64,000 nt of DNA, taken from the NCBI RefSeq assembly GCF_004123905.1, contig NZ_MZXW01000004.1, positions 310,001-374,000 on the forward strand. Direction: 5' to 3'. Below are positions 9,478-18,015 of this stretch, one piece after another. Position 1 is the first letter of the stretch. Each line of letters opens with the position of its first letter. Below the pieces are notes generated by a model, which saw only the letters and a list, made by a program, of their open reading frames with translations, searched no databases and was not told the origin of the DNA. This stretch comes from Bradyrhizobium betae. Lineage in GTDB: Bacteria; Pseudomonadota; Alphaproteobacteria; Rhizobiales; Xanthobacteraceae. A program made the position numbers and the translations under genes.

Positions 9478-10205
9478 GCCGTCTCAGGTCTTTGCTGGTC
9501 GCTGGGACTGTCGCCTTCACGCTTGGCGTCACGGCGCCCGCACGGGCGCAGTCAATCGTCTTTGACCCCAACAATTACGTCCAGAACGTCCTGACTGCAG
9601 CGCGGGCGCTGCAGCAGATCAACAATCAGATCACCTCGTTGCAGAACCAGGCGCAGATGCTGATCAACCAAGCGAAGAATCTCGCAAGCCTGCCGTATTC
9701 ATCGCTGCAGCAACTCCAATCATCGATCCAGCGGACCCAGCAGCTGCTGGCCCAGGCTCAGCGCATTGCCTACGACGTCCAGCAGATCGATCGCGCGTTC
9801 TCGACCAACTATGCGCCGGCCACCGGCAGCCAGTCGAGCCAGGTGTTGATCACCAACGCTCAATCGCGGTGGCAGAATTCGGTCGCTGCGCTGCAGGACG
9901 CGCTCCGGGTCCAGGCCGGCGTCGTTGGCAATCTCGACACCAACCGTATCCAGACGTCAGCGCTTGTCACGTCGAGCCAGGGCGCCAGCGGAGCCTTGCA
10001 AGCGACCCAGGCTGGCAATCAGATCCTTGCACTTCAAGCGCAACAACTCGCCGATCTCACCGCCACAGTGGCCGCACAAGGCAGGGCGCAGAGCCTTGAG
10101 GCGGCGCAGCGCGCGACCGCGCAAGACCAGGGCCGAGAACAACTCCGGCGGTTTCTGACGCCGGGACAGGGCTATCAATCCCAAGACGTGCGGATGTTCC
10201 ACTAA
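9474..10205 (+). CDS. trbJ: TrbJ (VirB5-like minor pilin)
   Basis: TrbJ is an exported protein of the mating-pair formation system, related to VirB5, thought to act at the pilus tip or in entry exclusion. The 243-residue product has a signal peptide (LLVAGTVAFTLGVTAPARAQ, cleavage near residue 24). The mature part is dominated by glutamine-rich helices with coiled-coil character, as expected. Its start overlaps the trbE stop by 4 bases and its stop overlaps the next start by one. Confidence 0.92.
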   Translation: MSRLRSLLVAGTVAFTLGVTAPARAQSIVFDPNNYVQNVLTAARALQQINNQITSLQNQAQMLINQAKNLASLPYSSLQQLQSSIQRTQQLLAQAQRIAYDVQQIDRAFSTNYAPATGSQSSQVLITNAQSRWQNSVAALQDALRVQAGVVGNLDTNRIQTSALVTSSQGASGALQATQAGNQILALQAQQLADLTATVAAQGRAQSLEAAQRATAQDQGREQLRRFLTPGQGYQSQDVRMFH

Positions 10206-10576
10206 TGACAGATACAGGCCCCTTCAAGGCGTTGTCGCTGCTCACATCAGTCGGGATACTGGTCGTCGCAGCCTGCACGATCCAGCTGCGTGGTGGAGAA
10301 GATACGTCTTCGTCGGCAAAGGCAGAGCAGACCACAGACGTCGACGTTTCCGATCTCGCCCGCTGCCGCAACGTCACTTCGGAGGATGCGGCAGATTATC
10401 AGCAATGTCATAAAATTTGGGTCGAAAACCAGCGTCGCTTCTTTGGCAGAAAAGATGGTGCCGCAGTTTCCGGCCAAGGTAATCCGGCCGCTGACGGACC
10501 GCCCAGTCCAAAGGACCAGAGCCGGATGCCGCAAGGGTATCCATCCGTCGCGATACCTGAAGCGAGCAAGCCATGA
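10205..10576 (+). CDS. putative entry-exclusion lipoprotein (TrbK-alt type)
   Basis: This is a 123-residue protein with an N-terminal hydrophobic segment ending in a cysteine (LLTSVGILVVAACTIQ), a plausible lipoprotein or anchored signal. The mature part contains a CRNVT...YQQCHKIWVENQRRFF pattern with two further cysteines. That pattern is typical of the alternative TrbK proteins encoded between trbJ and trbL in alphaproteobacterial elements. The likely role is entry exclusion or mating-pair stabilisation. It is coupled on both sides (1-base overlap with trbJ, 4-base overlap with trbL). Confidence 0.82.
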   Translation: MTDTGPFKALSLLTSVGILVVAACTIQLRGGEDTSSSAKAEQTTDVDVSDLARCRNVTSEDAADYQQCHKIWVENQRRFFGRKDGAAVSGQGNPAADGPPSPKDQSRMPQGYPSVAIPEASKP

Positions 10577-11799
10577 CCGGCACCGGTGTCATCGATCAAT
10601 TCCTGGAAACGTTCACGCGCTACATCGATAACGGCTTTGGGTTGCTCGGTGGCGACGTGGGATATCTCGCAACGACCCTGGCCGCGATTGATATCACGCT
10701 CGCCGCGCTGTTTTGGAGTTGGGGAACGGACGAGGACATTATTGCGCGCCTCGTGAAGAAGACGCTCTTCGTTGGTGTTTTTGCTTACCTCATCGGCAAT
10801 TGGAATAATCTTGCGCGCATCGTCTTCGAAAGCTTTGCGGGACTTGGGCTGAAGGCATCCGGCGCAAGCCTGTCGTCAGCAGATTTCCTACGACCCGGAC
10901 GAATTGCTCAAGTCGGCCTCGACGCCGGCCGGCCGCTGCTCGATTCGATCTCGAACCTGATGGGCTACATCAGCTTCTTCGAGAATTTCGTTCAGATCGT
11001 CGTCCTCTTGTTCGCATGGGTCGTCGTGCTGCTCGCCTTCTTCATTCTGGCGATCCAGCTCTTCGTCACCCTGATTGAATTTAAGCTGACGACGCTTGCC
11101 GGTTTCGTACTCATACCCTTCGGTCTGTTTGGCAAGACCGCATTCGCGGCCGAGCGCGTCTTGGGTAACGTCATATCTTCCGGAATCAAGGTCCTGGTCT
11201 TGGCCGTTATCGTCGGTATCGGCTCGACGCTGTTCTCGCAATTCACCTCGGGCTTCGGCGGCGCACAGCCAACCATCGAAGACGCGATGACGCTCGTACT
11301 CGCAGCGCTCTCGTTGTTGGGTCTCGGTATCTTCGGTCCGGGAATCGCAAATGGCCTGGTGTCCGGCGGACCGCAACTCGGCGCCGGCGCCGCGATTGGA
11401 ACGGGACTTGCTGCTGGTGGCGTTGTTGCGGCAGGTGCCGGCCTTGCCGCTGGTGGTGCCGGCCTCGCCGGCGGAGCGATCGCAGGTGCTGCGCGCAGTG
11501 GCGGCGCCGTCTTGAGCGGAGCATCCGCAGCTTATCGAAGCGGTGGACTTGCAGGCGTGGCTGAAGGGGGTGCTTCCGCTGCCGTGAGTCCATTGCGCCG
11601 AGCTGCGGCTGCATTCGACAGTGGACAAACGGGTGAGCCGGCCGCGAACGCTTCGGCGGATGGGCAACCCGATTGGGCACGGCGCATGAAACGCGCCCAG
11701 ACCGTTCGGCATGGCGCGTCTGCGGCCGGCCACGCCGTTCGTTCTGGCGACCATGGTGGGAGCGGCGCTTCCGTCAACCTTTCCGAAGGAGAGCGCTGA
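10573..11799 (+). CDS. trbL: TrbL (VirB6 family)
   Basis: TrbL is the polytopic inner-membrane channel component of the conjugation system. It has 408 residues, with about six hydrophobic segments between residues 30 and 260. A very Gly/Ala-rich stretch follows (about 265-340) and then a polar C-terminal tail, the normal TrbL layout. The start overlaps the upstream gene by 4 bases. A 103-base gap separates it from trbF; the small ORF in that gap (11801-11899) shows no family features. Confidence 0.93.
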   Translation: MTGTGVIDQFLETFTRYIDNGFGLLGGDVGYLATTLAAIDITLAALFWSWGTDEDIIARLVKKTLFVGVFAYLIGNWNNLARIVFESFAGLGLKASGASLSSADFLRPGRIAQVGLDAGRPLLDSISNLMGYISFFENFVQIVVLLFAWVVVLLAFFILAIQLFVTLIEFKLTTLAGFVLIPFGLFGKTAFAAERVLGNVISSGIKVLVLAVIVGIGSTLFSQFTSGFGGAQPTIEDAMTLVLAALSLLGLGIFGPGIANGLVSGGPQLGAGAAIGTGLAAGGVVAAGAGLAAGGAGLAGGAIAGAARSGGAVLSGASAAYRSGGLAGVAEGGASAAVSPLRRAAAAFDSGQTGEPAANASADGQPDWARRMKRAQTVRHGASAAGHAVRSGDHGGSGASVNLSEGER

Positions 11800-11902
11800 C
11801 ATGGCCGAGCGTCGCTTTCAACACCGGCCGCTGGCAAGAACGCCGCAACCCGGACGCTGCACGTCTTCAAACCATACCACTCGATCTCAGGGGCAATAAT
11901 CC

Positions 11903-12586
11903 ATGTTCAAACGACCCTCCGTTCATTACGGGCGCATGCCCGAACCGGTCACACCCTACCAAAAAGCAGCCCAGATATGGGATGAACGCATCGGATCCGC
12001 CCGCGTACAAGCCAAAAACTGGCGCTTGATGGCGTTCAGTTGCCTGATGCTGTCGGCAGGTCTCGCCGGGGGACTCGTTTGGCAATCGAGCCAAGGATCG
12101 ATCACGCCCTGGGTGGTCGAGGTCGATCGTCTCGGCCAGGCCCAAAGGGTCGCCCCGGCCAACATCGACTATCAACCCACCGACGCTCAGATCGCCTACC
12201 ACTTGGCGCGTTTTATCGAAGACGTCAGAGGCCTGCCGGCCGACGGCATAGTGCTGCGCCAGAATTGGCTTCGGGCCTATGATTTTACGACCGATCGCGG
12301 CGCGGCCGCGCTCAACGACTTTGCACGTAACAATGATCCCTTTGCCAAGTTGGGTAAGGCGCAGATTTCCGTCGAGGTCTCGAGCGTTATCCGCGCGTCG
12401 TCGGAAAGTTTTCGAATCGCATGGATCCAACGCATTTACGACAACGGCTCGTTGAGTTCGACCGAGCGCTGGACCGCGATTCTCACGATCACAATCGAGA
12501 CGCCGCGCGATGCCGAACGCCTTCGCAAGAATCCCCTTGGCGTCTACGTACGCGCCATCAACTGGTCAAAGGAGTTGGGTCAGTGA
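11903..12586 (+). CDS. trbF: TrbF (VirB8 family)
   Basis: TrbF is a bitopic inner-membrane scaffold of the type IV secretion channel. The 227-residue product has the short cytoplasmic lead (GRMPEPVTPYQKAAQIWDER), one membrane helix (about 36-56) and the periplasmic VirB8-like domain. Its stop overlaps the trbG GTG start (GTGA). Confidence 0.94.
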   Translation: MFKRPSVHYGRMPEPVTPYQKAAQIWDERIGSARVQAKNWRLMAFSCLMLSAGLAGGLVWQSSQGSITPWVVEVDRLGQAQRVAPANIDYQPTDAQIAYHLARFIEDVRGLPADGIVLRQNWLRAYDFTTDRGAAALNDFARNNDPFAKLGKAQISVEVSSVIRASSESFRIAWIQRIYDNGSLSSTERWTAILTITIETPRDAERLRKNPLGVYVRAINWSKELGQ

Positions 12587-13617
12587 CCAAAACGACGTCT
12601 CAGTTGCATTCAAAGCTGCCCATCCCGCACAGCAAGCTCCACGTGACTTGGTCCAAATTCGTGACCTCTAAGCGTGCGTTTCTGTCCGCTCTTCTGCTTT
12701 GTACGTCAACTCTCGGGGGGTGCGCGACCTACAAACCGCCCGAGATCAGCTATGACGCCGAAGTTCCGCCATTGCCCGCCCTTCCAGCGTCCCTTGACGA
12801 CAGACCGCAGCCGCTTCACGTTCCACCGCCTTGGAAACCCGTTGTTGGCGGCAAGTCGGGAGGGAAGGAAGACCCCGAACCTGTGAGCCGAGTTGAGACC
12901 GCAAACAGCGCGGCGCGCGTCGAACCGCGCAAAAAGGGATATTTCAACGCGGCTCAGATCTACGCGTACAGCCCCGGCGCGCTCTACCAGATTTACACCG
13001 CGCCTGGCCAGATCACGGATATTGCGCTCGAAGAGGGAGAGCTGTTGACGGGATCAGGACCAATCGCGGCCGGAGACACCGTGCGCTGGGTTGTGGGCGA
13101 TACCGAGAGCGGGAGTGGTGACACGCGGCGCGTCCACATCCTGGTAAAGCCGACACGCGCTTCGATCGAAACCAACCTTGTCGTTAACACCGACCGACGT
13201 ACCTACCTGATCGAGCTCCGCTCCCGCGAGCGGCCATACATGCCATCCGTTGCCTGGTATTATCCGGAAACCGTTCGCGAACGATCGCAATCGGTCAAGC
13301 TGAGACCCGTTCTTCCCGAACCGGCCCAGCGTGTCTTTCGTTACGCGATCGAAGGGGACACGCCACCCTGGCGACCGCTTGCAGCGTATGATGACGGCCG
13401 CAAGGTCTATGTCGAATTCCCGCAAGGGATTGTCCAAGGCGAGATGCCGCCGCTCTTCGTCATCGGCCCCGACGGCAAGACCCAACTCGTCAACTATCGC
13501 GCCTCCGGCAATGTGTTGATCGTGGATCGGCTGTTTGCAGCCGCAGAACTGCGGCTCGGTGGTGAGCACCAGCAGAAGGTCAGAATTGTCAGGACTGACG
13601 GGAGGCCCTCGTCATGA
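12583..13617 (+). CDS. trbG: TrbG (VirB9 family), lipoprotein-type signal
   Basis: TrbG is a periplasmic/outer-membrane component of the core channel. I chose the GTG at 12583, which overlaps the trbF stop and gives 344 residues; a longer reading frame from 12421 lies inside trbF. A signal sequence ends in the lipobox LGGC (about residues 44-47). The VirB9-type C-terminal domain contains YLIELRS and AWYYPE. The stop overlaps the trbI start by 4 bases. Confidence 0.94.
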   Translation: MTKTTSQLHSKLPIPHSKLHVTWSKFVTSKRAFLSALLLCTSTLGGCATYKPPEISYDAEVPPLPALPASLDDRPQPLHVPPPWKPVVGGKSGGKEDPEPVSRVETANSAARVEPRKKGYFNAAQIYAYSPGALYQIYTAPGQITDIALEEGELLTGSGPIAAGDTVRWVVGDTESGSGDTRRVHILVKPTRASIETNLVVNTDRRTYLIELRSRERPYMPSVAWYYPETVRERSQSVKLRPVLPEPAQRVFRYAIEGDTPPWRPLAAYDDGRKVYVEFPQGIVQGEMPPLFVIGPDGKTQLVNYRASGNVLIVDRLFAAAELRLGGEHQQKVRIVRTDGRPSS

Positions 13618-14834
13618 CTGCCCAGAATGGAAACGACCACGGGCAGGCGATTCCGCCGCAAACACAGGACGAGCAGTCTACGAGCTTCCGGTTGAGAGCA
13701 GAGCATCCGCGCGTGACACGGTTGTCGCGGAAGGTTCTGGCGGGAGGGAGCGCGGTTGCCTTGCTTGTCATCGGCGGAGCTGTGTTGTGGTCGTTGCAGA
13801 GCAATCGCTCCCGAAACCAGGCGGCCGATGAACTCTATAGCACCGACCATCACAACGTCGCCGATGGCCTTACCGTGCTGCCGAGGGATTACGCAGGCGT
13901 GCCGCGCCAAGCCATCCCGCAGCTTGGTCCGCCCCTCCCTGGAGACCTTGGACGGCCAATTCTTGCTGCACAAGGTCAGTCTCCGACGATCGGAGTGACG
14001 GCTCCAGATATGGAACAGCAGCGTCGGGACCAGGAGGCCGAGGCCGCCCGCGTGAGCCATGTGTTCGCTTCGACGAATGGGAGAGAAGTGCGTCCGCCTG
14101 CTGCCGTGGCTCAGGGGAGCGACCGCAATGCTCCATCGATCTCGACCACCAATAGCGACGACGGATCCGCGCAGAACGGTCAGGACAGGAAGCTCGCCTT
14201 CGTCAACGCATCCGTTGATCGCCGTACAGTAAGCCCCGACCGCGTCACCAGGCCGGCTTCACCGTATATCGTGCAGGCTGGAACTGTCATTCCGGGAGCC
14301 CTGATCACCGGGATCCGATCGGACCTTCCCGGCCAGATCACCGCACAGGTCACAGAGAGCGTTTTCGATTCTCCGACCGGGCGCCTTCAGCTCATCCCGC
14401 AGGGAGCGCGCTTGATCGGCGTTTACGACAGCCAGGTCGCGTTCGGCCAGTCCCGCGTCCTGTTGGTTTGGACTCGCCTTATCATGCCGAACGGTCGTTC
14501 GATTGTTCTTGAGCGGCAACCGGGTGCAGACGCGGCAGGATATGCCGGCCTCGAAGACGAAGTCGATAACCATTGGGGCGAATTGCTCAAAGCCGCGGCC
14601 CTTTCGACGCTGCTTGCTGTCGGCACCGAGCTCGGCGCAGGCTCCGACACCAACAGCAACGACAGTGCCATCATCCAGGCTTTGCGGCACGGGGCAGGGG
14701 ACTCACTGAATCAAACCGGCCAGCAGGTTGTCCGCCGTAGTCTGAATATTCAGCCGACGTTGACTATCCGCCCGGGATTCCCCGTGCGGGTGATTGTCAA
14801 TCGAGATCTCGTTCTCGAGCCATACCGAGGGTGA
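13614..14834 (+). CDS. trbI: TrbI (VirB10 family), intact copy
   Basis: TrbI is the core channel protein that spans from the inner to the outer membrane. It has 406 residues, with a cytoplasmic tail, one membrane helix (GGSAVALLVIGGAVLW, about 44-59), a proline-rich periplasmic linker, and the conserved C-terminal beta domain (SPYIVQAGTVIPGALITG, then GARLIGVYDSQVAFGQ). A second copy, missing the first ~37 codons, lies at 37556-38671. By eye the shared ~371 residues differ at about 26 positions (near 93% identity). The DUF2274 gene starts two bases after the stop. Confidence 0.95.
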   Translation: MTAQNGNDHGQAIPPQTQDEQSTSFRLRAEHPRVTRLSRKVLAGGSAVALLVIGGAVLWSLQSNRSRNQAADELYSTDHHNVADGLTVLPRDYAGVPRQAIPQLGPPLPGDLGRPILAAQGQSPTIGVTAPDMEQQRRDQEAEAARVSHVFASTNGREVRPPAAVAQGSDRNAPSISTTNSDDGSAQNGQDRKLAFVNASVDRRTVSPDRVTRPASPYIVQAGTVIPGALITGIRSDLPGQITAQVTESVFDSPTGRLQLIPQGARLIGVYDSQVAFGQSRVLLVWTRLIMPNGRSIVLERQPGADAAGYAGLEDEVDNHWGELLKAAALSTLLAVGTELGAGSDTNSNDSAIIQALRHGAGDSLNQTGQQVVRRSLNIQPTLTIRPGFPVRVIVNRDLVLEPYRG

Positions 14835-14835
14835 A

Positions 14836-15078
14836 ATGACCAAGCTCAAGATTGGGGCGCTTCCAGACGAAAGACCAGTTAAGGTCAGCCTTGAACTGTC
14901 GGCTTCCGTGCATCGAGATCTGGTCGCTTACGCAGCGGCCCTGGCGCGAGAAACGGGGCAGCCGGTCAGCGATCCGAATAAACTCATCGCGCCCATGCTG
15001 GCGCGGTTTATGGCCACGGATCGTGGATTTGCAAGACGGCGTCGTATGACTCATTCACCAGACGTCAGCGAAGGATAA
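14836..15078 (+). CDS. DUF2274 protein, copy 1
   Basis: This is an 80-residue protein with the family start MTKLKIGALPDERPVKVSLE, followed by a helical segment like a ribbon-helix-helix (SVHRDLVAYAAALARE). DUF2274 genes routinely follow trbI in alphaproteobacterial conjugative elements; a regulatory role is assumed but unproven. It starts two bases after the trbI stop. Its last 28 bases overlap the 3' end of the convergent lysR gene, an arrangement kept in the second copy. Confidence 0.88.
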   Translation: MTKLKIGALPDERPVKVSLELSASVHRDLVAYAAALARETGQPVSDPNKLIAPMLARFMATDRGFARRRRMTHSPDVSEG

Positions 15079-15989
15079 CGTTCGGCCAGGAGTTTGAGAA
15101 AGCCGTCCAGGGCGGGATTGTCATTGTCGGCACGCCAATGCGCTGCAAAATCAAAACGTGTCGACCCGGTCCCATCGCGCAATTCGCGATAGACCAGGCC
15201 AGCGAAGCTTGCGCCAACATCTGATTCCAGGACCAAACTGATCCCAAGCTTCATGCTGATAAGGCTCTTAATAATGCCTCGGCTGACGTCATGACGCTCG
15301 ATCCTGGGGCGATCTTCAGGAGAAACAAGTTTTGATATCAGGAGATCCTCGAGTTCGCGTCCTGGATCGTGCTGGCTCAATAGAACGGTCTCGTTCCGGA
15401 GGTCCGTCCAATAGATTGCGCTGCGCGTGGCCAATGGATGATCTTCCGCCAAGGAGACCAGGATGCGCTCACTCCAGAGCGGGCGAACGTTATTGTCGAG
15501 CAGCGGCACCTCGCCAGTTACGACCAGAATATCGACCGTGCCGTTGCGCAGTGCAGTTGCCAGACGTGTTCGTGACCGCTCGAAGGTTGCGAGTTCGATT
15601 CGAGGCAATCGGTTCTTGAATTCGGTTAGTGTTGCTCGCAAATTTCCCGCGGAAATGGAGGTGCAAAAGCCGATCGAAAGGCGGCCTGCTTCGCCTCGCC
15701 CATTCGATTTTGCCGTTGCGACAAGCACATCGACTTGCTCCAGAATTAACCTGGCCATCCTCAGAACGCTTCGTCCAGCCGGCGTTGGCTTTACGCCTCC
15801 GCCCGAGCGCTCGAATATGGCAACGCCGATCAGATGCTCAAGCTGACGAATGGATCGGCTCAGGATTGAGTGTCGAATGGACAGCAGCTCGGCGGCTTGC
15901 CGAATACTCCCATAGTCTGCGGCTGCTACCGCAAATCGAAGCTGCTGCAGGTCAACCGCGTGCTCCCGGGACGTCCGTGACTGGTCCAT
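15051..15989 (-). CDS. LysR-family regulator, intact copy
   Basis: This is a transcription regulator with an N-terminal winged HTH (DLQQLRFAVAAADYGSIRQA, then SRSIRQLEHLIGVAIFERSG) and a LysR co-inducer domain (SIGFCTSISAGNLRATL). The ATG at 15989 gives 312 residues; a start at 16049 is possible. It lies 3' of traR-traI on the same strand (101-base gap) and could be co-transcribed with them. A frameshifted paralogue sits at 38891-39858. The position beside trbI in both copies suggests a role in the transfer genes or element physiology. The ligand is unknown. Confidence 0.9.
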   Translation of the reverse strand: MDQSRTSREHAVDLQQLRFAVAAADYGSIRQAAELLSIRHSILSRSIRQLEHLIGVAIFERSGGGVKPTPAGRSVLRMARLILEQVDVLVATAKSNGRGEAGRLSIGFCTSISAGNLRATLTEFKNRLPRIELATFERSRTRLATALRNGTVDILVVTGEVPLLDNNVRPLWSERILVSLAEDHPLATRSAIYWTDLRNETVLLSQHDPGRELEDLLISKLVSPEDRPRIERHDVSRGIIKSLISMKLGISLVLESDVGASFAGLVYRELRDGTGSTRFDFAAHWRADNDNPALDGFLKLLAERYPSLTSGE

Positions 15990-16090
15990 TTTCTCGTTTT
16001 CACAATTTCCGAAGCGGACGGATGCATTTCGTCGTGCTGCAGGCAGCAATTTCGTTGAGAACTAACAGAACTGCTTGTCTCGCGATTGCG

Positions 16091-16723
16091 TCACGCGACG
16101 GCGAGAATGACCGGTTCCCAAAGGACGGGGCCGGTGAAACCACCGGCGCAACGGATCCCAGCCAGTATCTCAGGGGATATCTCGAGACAGCCAGCAACGG
16201 CCAAGGTATTTCCAAGGTTGCACGGGTTGCCCAGGCGTCGTAAGGGCCAGCCGGCGCGGCGCAGGATTCGTTCCATTCGAGCGTCGGTTACCGTGACGAT
16301 ATCGGTAAGTTTTCGCGAGAGGCCGAACTCGATCATGCCAGCGAATAATTCATAGGTTGCGCAAGCTAGAGCGTTCTTCCCCTTAGGAGCATCTGCCGCT
16401 ACATCCAGTGCGAATCGACTGCTTTCCCATATTGAGCGCTGTGAGGGTGCACTTTGACCTGCGAGAAGTATGGGAAACGTATCACGAAGCATGGTAGGCC
16501 CGACAGAAGGCAGGAGTCGAACGCAACCTTGTACACGCCCGTCGGTTGCTATTTGCACAAGGTAGGCTGGATGGAGCGCGTCGAAACTGTCGATTTCCAT
16601 ATCTCCACTGGTGTGGACTTCCCAATCCAACCGCTCCTTGAAAACTCGATGGCGGAGCTGGTGCATCGCGACAAGAGTTTGGGAAAATTCCCCATAGCAT
16701 CGCTCGGTGATAAGCTGAATCAT
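16091..16723 (-). CDS. traI: acyl-homoserine-lactone synthase (LuxI/TraI family)
   Basis: This enzyme makes an acyl-homoserine lactone signal from S-adenosylmethionine and an acyl carrier. From the ATG at 16723 (preceded by GGAGG) the 210-residue product carries the invariant LuxI-family residues at the expected numbers: R24, F28, W34, D45, D48, R69, E100 and R103. It should therefore be active. It is downstream of traR on the same strand with an 88-base gap that contains a GC-rich inverted repeat. The acyl chain made cannot be deduced. Confidence 0.93.
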   Translation of the reverse strand: MIQLITERCYGEFSQTLVAMHQLRHRVFKERLDWEVHTSGDMEIDSFDALHPAYLVQIATDGRVQGCVRLLPSVGPTMLRDTFPILLAGQSAPSQRSIWESSRFALDVAADAPKGKNALACATYELFAGMIEFGLSRKLTDIVTVTDARMERILRRAGWPLRRLGNPCNLGNTLAVAGCLEISPEILAGIRCAGGFTGPVLWEPVILAVA

Positions 16724-16783
16724 AATTGCCTCCAAACAGCATTTGTCATGCCTTATGGAAACTCGCTTCGTGATCAGGGGCAC

Positions 16784-16804
16784 CTCCCCTCCCTAGGGGG
16801 GGAG
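16784..16804. promoter_or_regulatory. GC-rich inverted repeat between traR and traI
   Basis: A 21-base quasi-palindrome has outer arms CTCCCC and GGGGAG around a central CCCTAGGG. It sits in the traR-traI gap, about 60 bases upstream of the traI start. It could be a lux-box-like TraR site or a weak terminator/attenuator after traR. It does not match the Agrobacterium tra box. Confidence 0.4.
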
Positions 16805-16811
16805 TCCCGCC

Positions 16812-17540
16812 TTAATTGTGCTCTTCTCCTTTTGCAGCCGCCAGGCGTGTCGCCGCTTGCACGATTGTACGCACCCCCAGCTTTTCCTTCGCACTATCAA
16901 GATAAGAGGTCACGGTGTGACGTGAGATACCCAGGATGAGTCCGATCTCCCAGGAACTCTTGCCCTGTGCAGCCCATTTGAGGCATTCGAATTCGCGTGG
17001 AGAAAGAGGGACCTCGCCTATCCTATGCTCATCAGTGAGCTTACGGCGAACATGCGCATGAAAATATATTGCCATAAGCTGAAGGACTCGGGCGTGCGAG
17101 TTGATACAGAGTTCAAACGACGCCTCCCGCTGGTCGGCAGCAAAGGTCAGCGCCGCAATCGGACCACGCCCGTCATGAATGGGAACTGTGAAACCAGTTC
17201 GGATGCCAAACTGAGAGGCTTCATCTAGAAGCCGCTGTTGCTCAGGCGAACCGAAGGGCGATGGTAAACCAACTCCCCACTGAAAAGGCTCCGGGCTTTG
17301 GAGTGCTTGCGTGATGACCGCATCGATACGCTCATATCGGCTTCTAAGGTAATGTGAGGTCCACTCCTCCGGATATGTTGTAATCAAGCGTGGTTTACCG
17401 TGCCGTTGGCGGGGCAGCCCTAGATATGCGAAGCAAGATAGGTCGAGGGCTGCAGCGGTCACGGACATTGCATCAGAGAATCCGGCCAGATCCTCAGCGG
17501 CTGACAAGCGGTCAATGAATCTTTGGAAGATGCGGTGCAT
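16812..17540 (-). CDS. traR: quorum-sensing receptor (LuxR/TraR family)
   Basis: This is an acyl-homoserine-lactone-responsive activator. The N-terminal signal domain holds the ligand-pocket signature: W60, Y64, D73 and W88 in this numbering, equivalent to TraR W57, Y61, D70 and W85 with a constant offset of 3. The C-terminal LuxR HTH follows (LSPREFECLKWAAQGKSSWE and ISRHTVTSYL, about 178-215). The ATG at 17540 gives 242 residues; a GTG at 17564 is also open. It heads a minus-strand traR-traI(-lysR) group directly after the trb operon. It probably controls transfer or excision in response to donor density. Confidence 0.92.
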   Translation of the reverse strand: MHRIFQRFIDRLSAAEDLAGFSDAMSVTAAALDLSCFAYLGLPRQRHGKPRLITTYPEEWTSHYLRSRYERIDAVITQALQSPEPFQWGVGLPSPFGSPEQQRLLDEASQFGIRTGFTVPIHDGRGPIAALTFAADQREASFELCINSHARVLQLMAIYFHAHVRRKLTDEHRIGEVPLSPREFECLKWAAQGKSSWEIGLILGISRHTVTSYLDSAKEKLGVRTIVQAATRLAAAKGEEHN

Positions 17541-18015
17541 TAGGACGAAGGGCCCTACTTTCACCTTGTCGTGCCCATTGTTCGAACGTCATCTGTCAGG
17601 CGATTCACATCACCACGATCGCTGAATCGGCCATAAGCGCCGTGATGAACCGGCAGCGCAGGAGCCAATCACTATCGATGCATTTCCAGATTTTGAACGC
17701 TCTCCGGTCAGGCGACGATCTAAATCAACAGCGAATTTCGACGATTGAAGTGAGGACGTCTCCGACGCAGCGCATTCATTCCTGGTCCGGCATTCGCTTC
17801 GGAAACAGCATCAAGCTTCAGCGTGCGCCCAATGGCCGGCAATCAACCGGATGGTGGAGGCTTGCGACTGGTTACTTGGCTGAAACTGCATCAGGCTTGT
17901 GTTCGATAATTGCTTGGCCCGTAATTTGCTTGACTAAGCGGCGCGTCTGTCACAGCTTTGCTGGCCATGCGACGCGCAGACGTCCGCCATCGGAGAAACA
18001 TTCGGGAGGTAGGTC
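17541..18015. other. intergenic region, no gene seen
   Basis: About 475 bases lie between the divergent traR and the solo luxR. Base composition is lower in GC than in either neighbour. The ORFs here (for example 17642-18019) show no family features. The region should contain the traR promoter and marks the boundary between the transfer module and the GC-rich catabolic segment. Confidence 0.5.

Larger units (their letters stand above)
13722..16050 (+). repeat. large direct repeat, copy A (trbI-DUF2274-lysR)
   Basis: This block matches 37556-39922 in the same orientation and gene order. It contains most of trbI, the DUF2274 gene and a convergent lysR gene, including the same 28-base overlap between the last two. 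Homology begins at a shared GGTTGTCGCGGAAGG inside trbI. It fades just beyond the lysR start, around an AGGCAGCA motif. Divergence rises from trbI (about 7% at protein level) to the lysR end. The starts of the two copies lie about 23.8 kb apart. Confidence 0.85.

Noticed and set aside
11801..11899. Small frame between trbL and trbF
   Set aside because: It has a start just after trbL, but no family features, no conserved pattern and unusual composition. The gap is more likely spacer.
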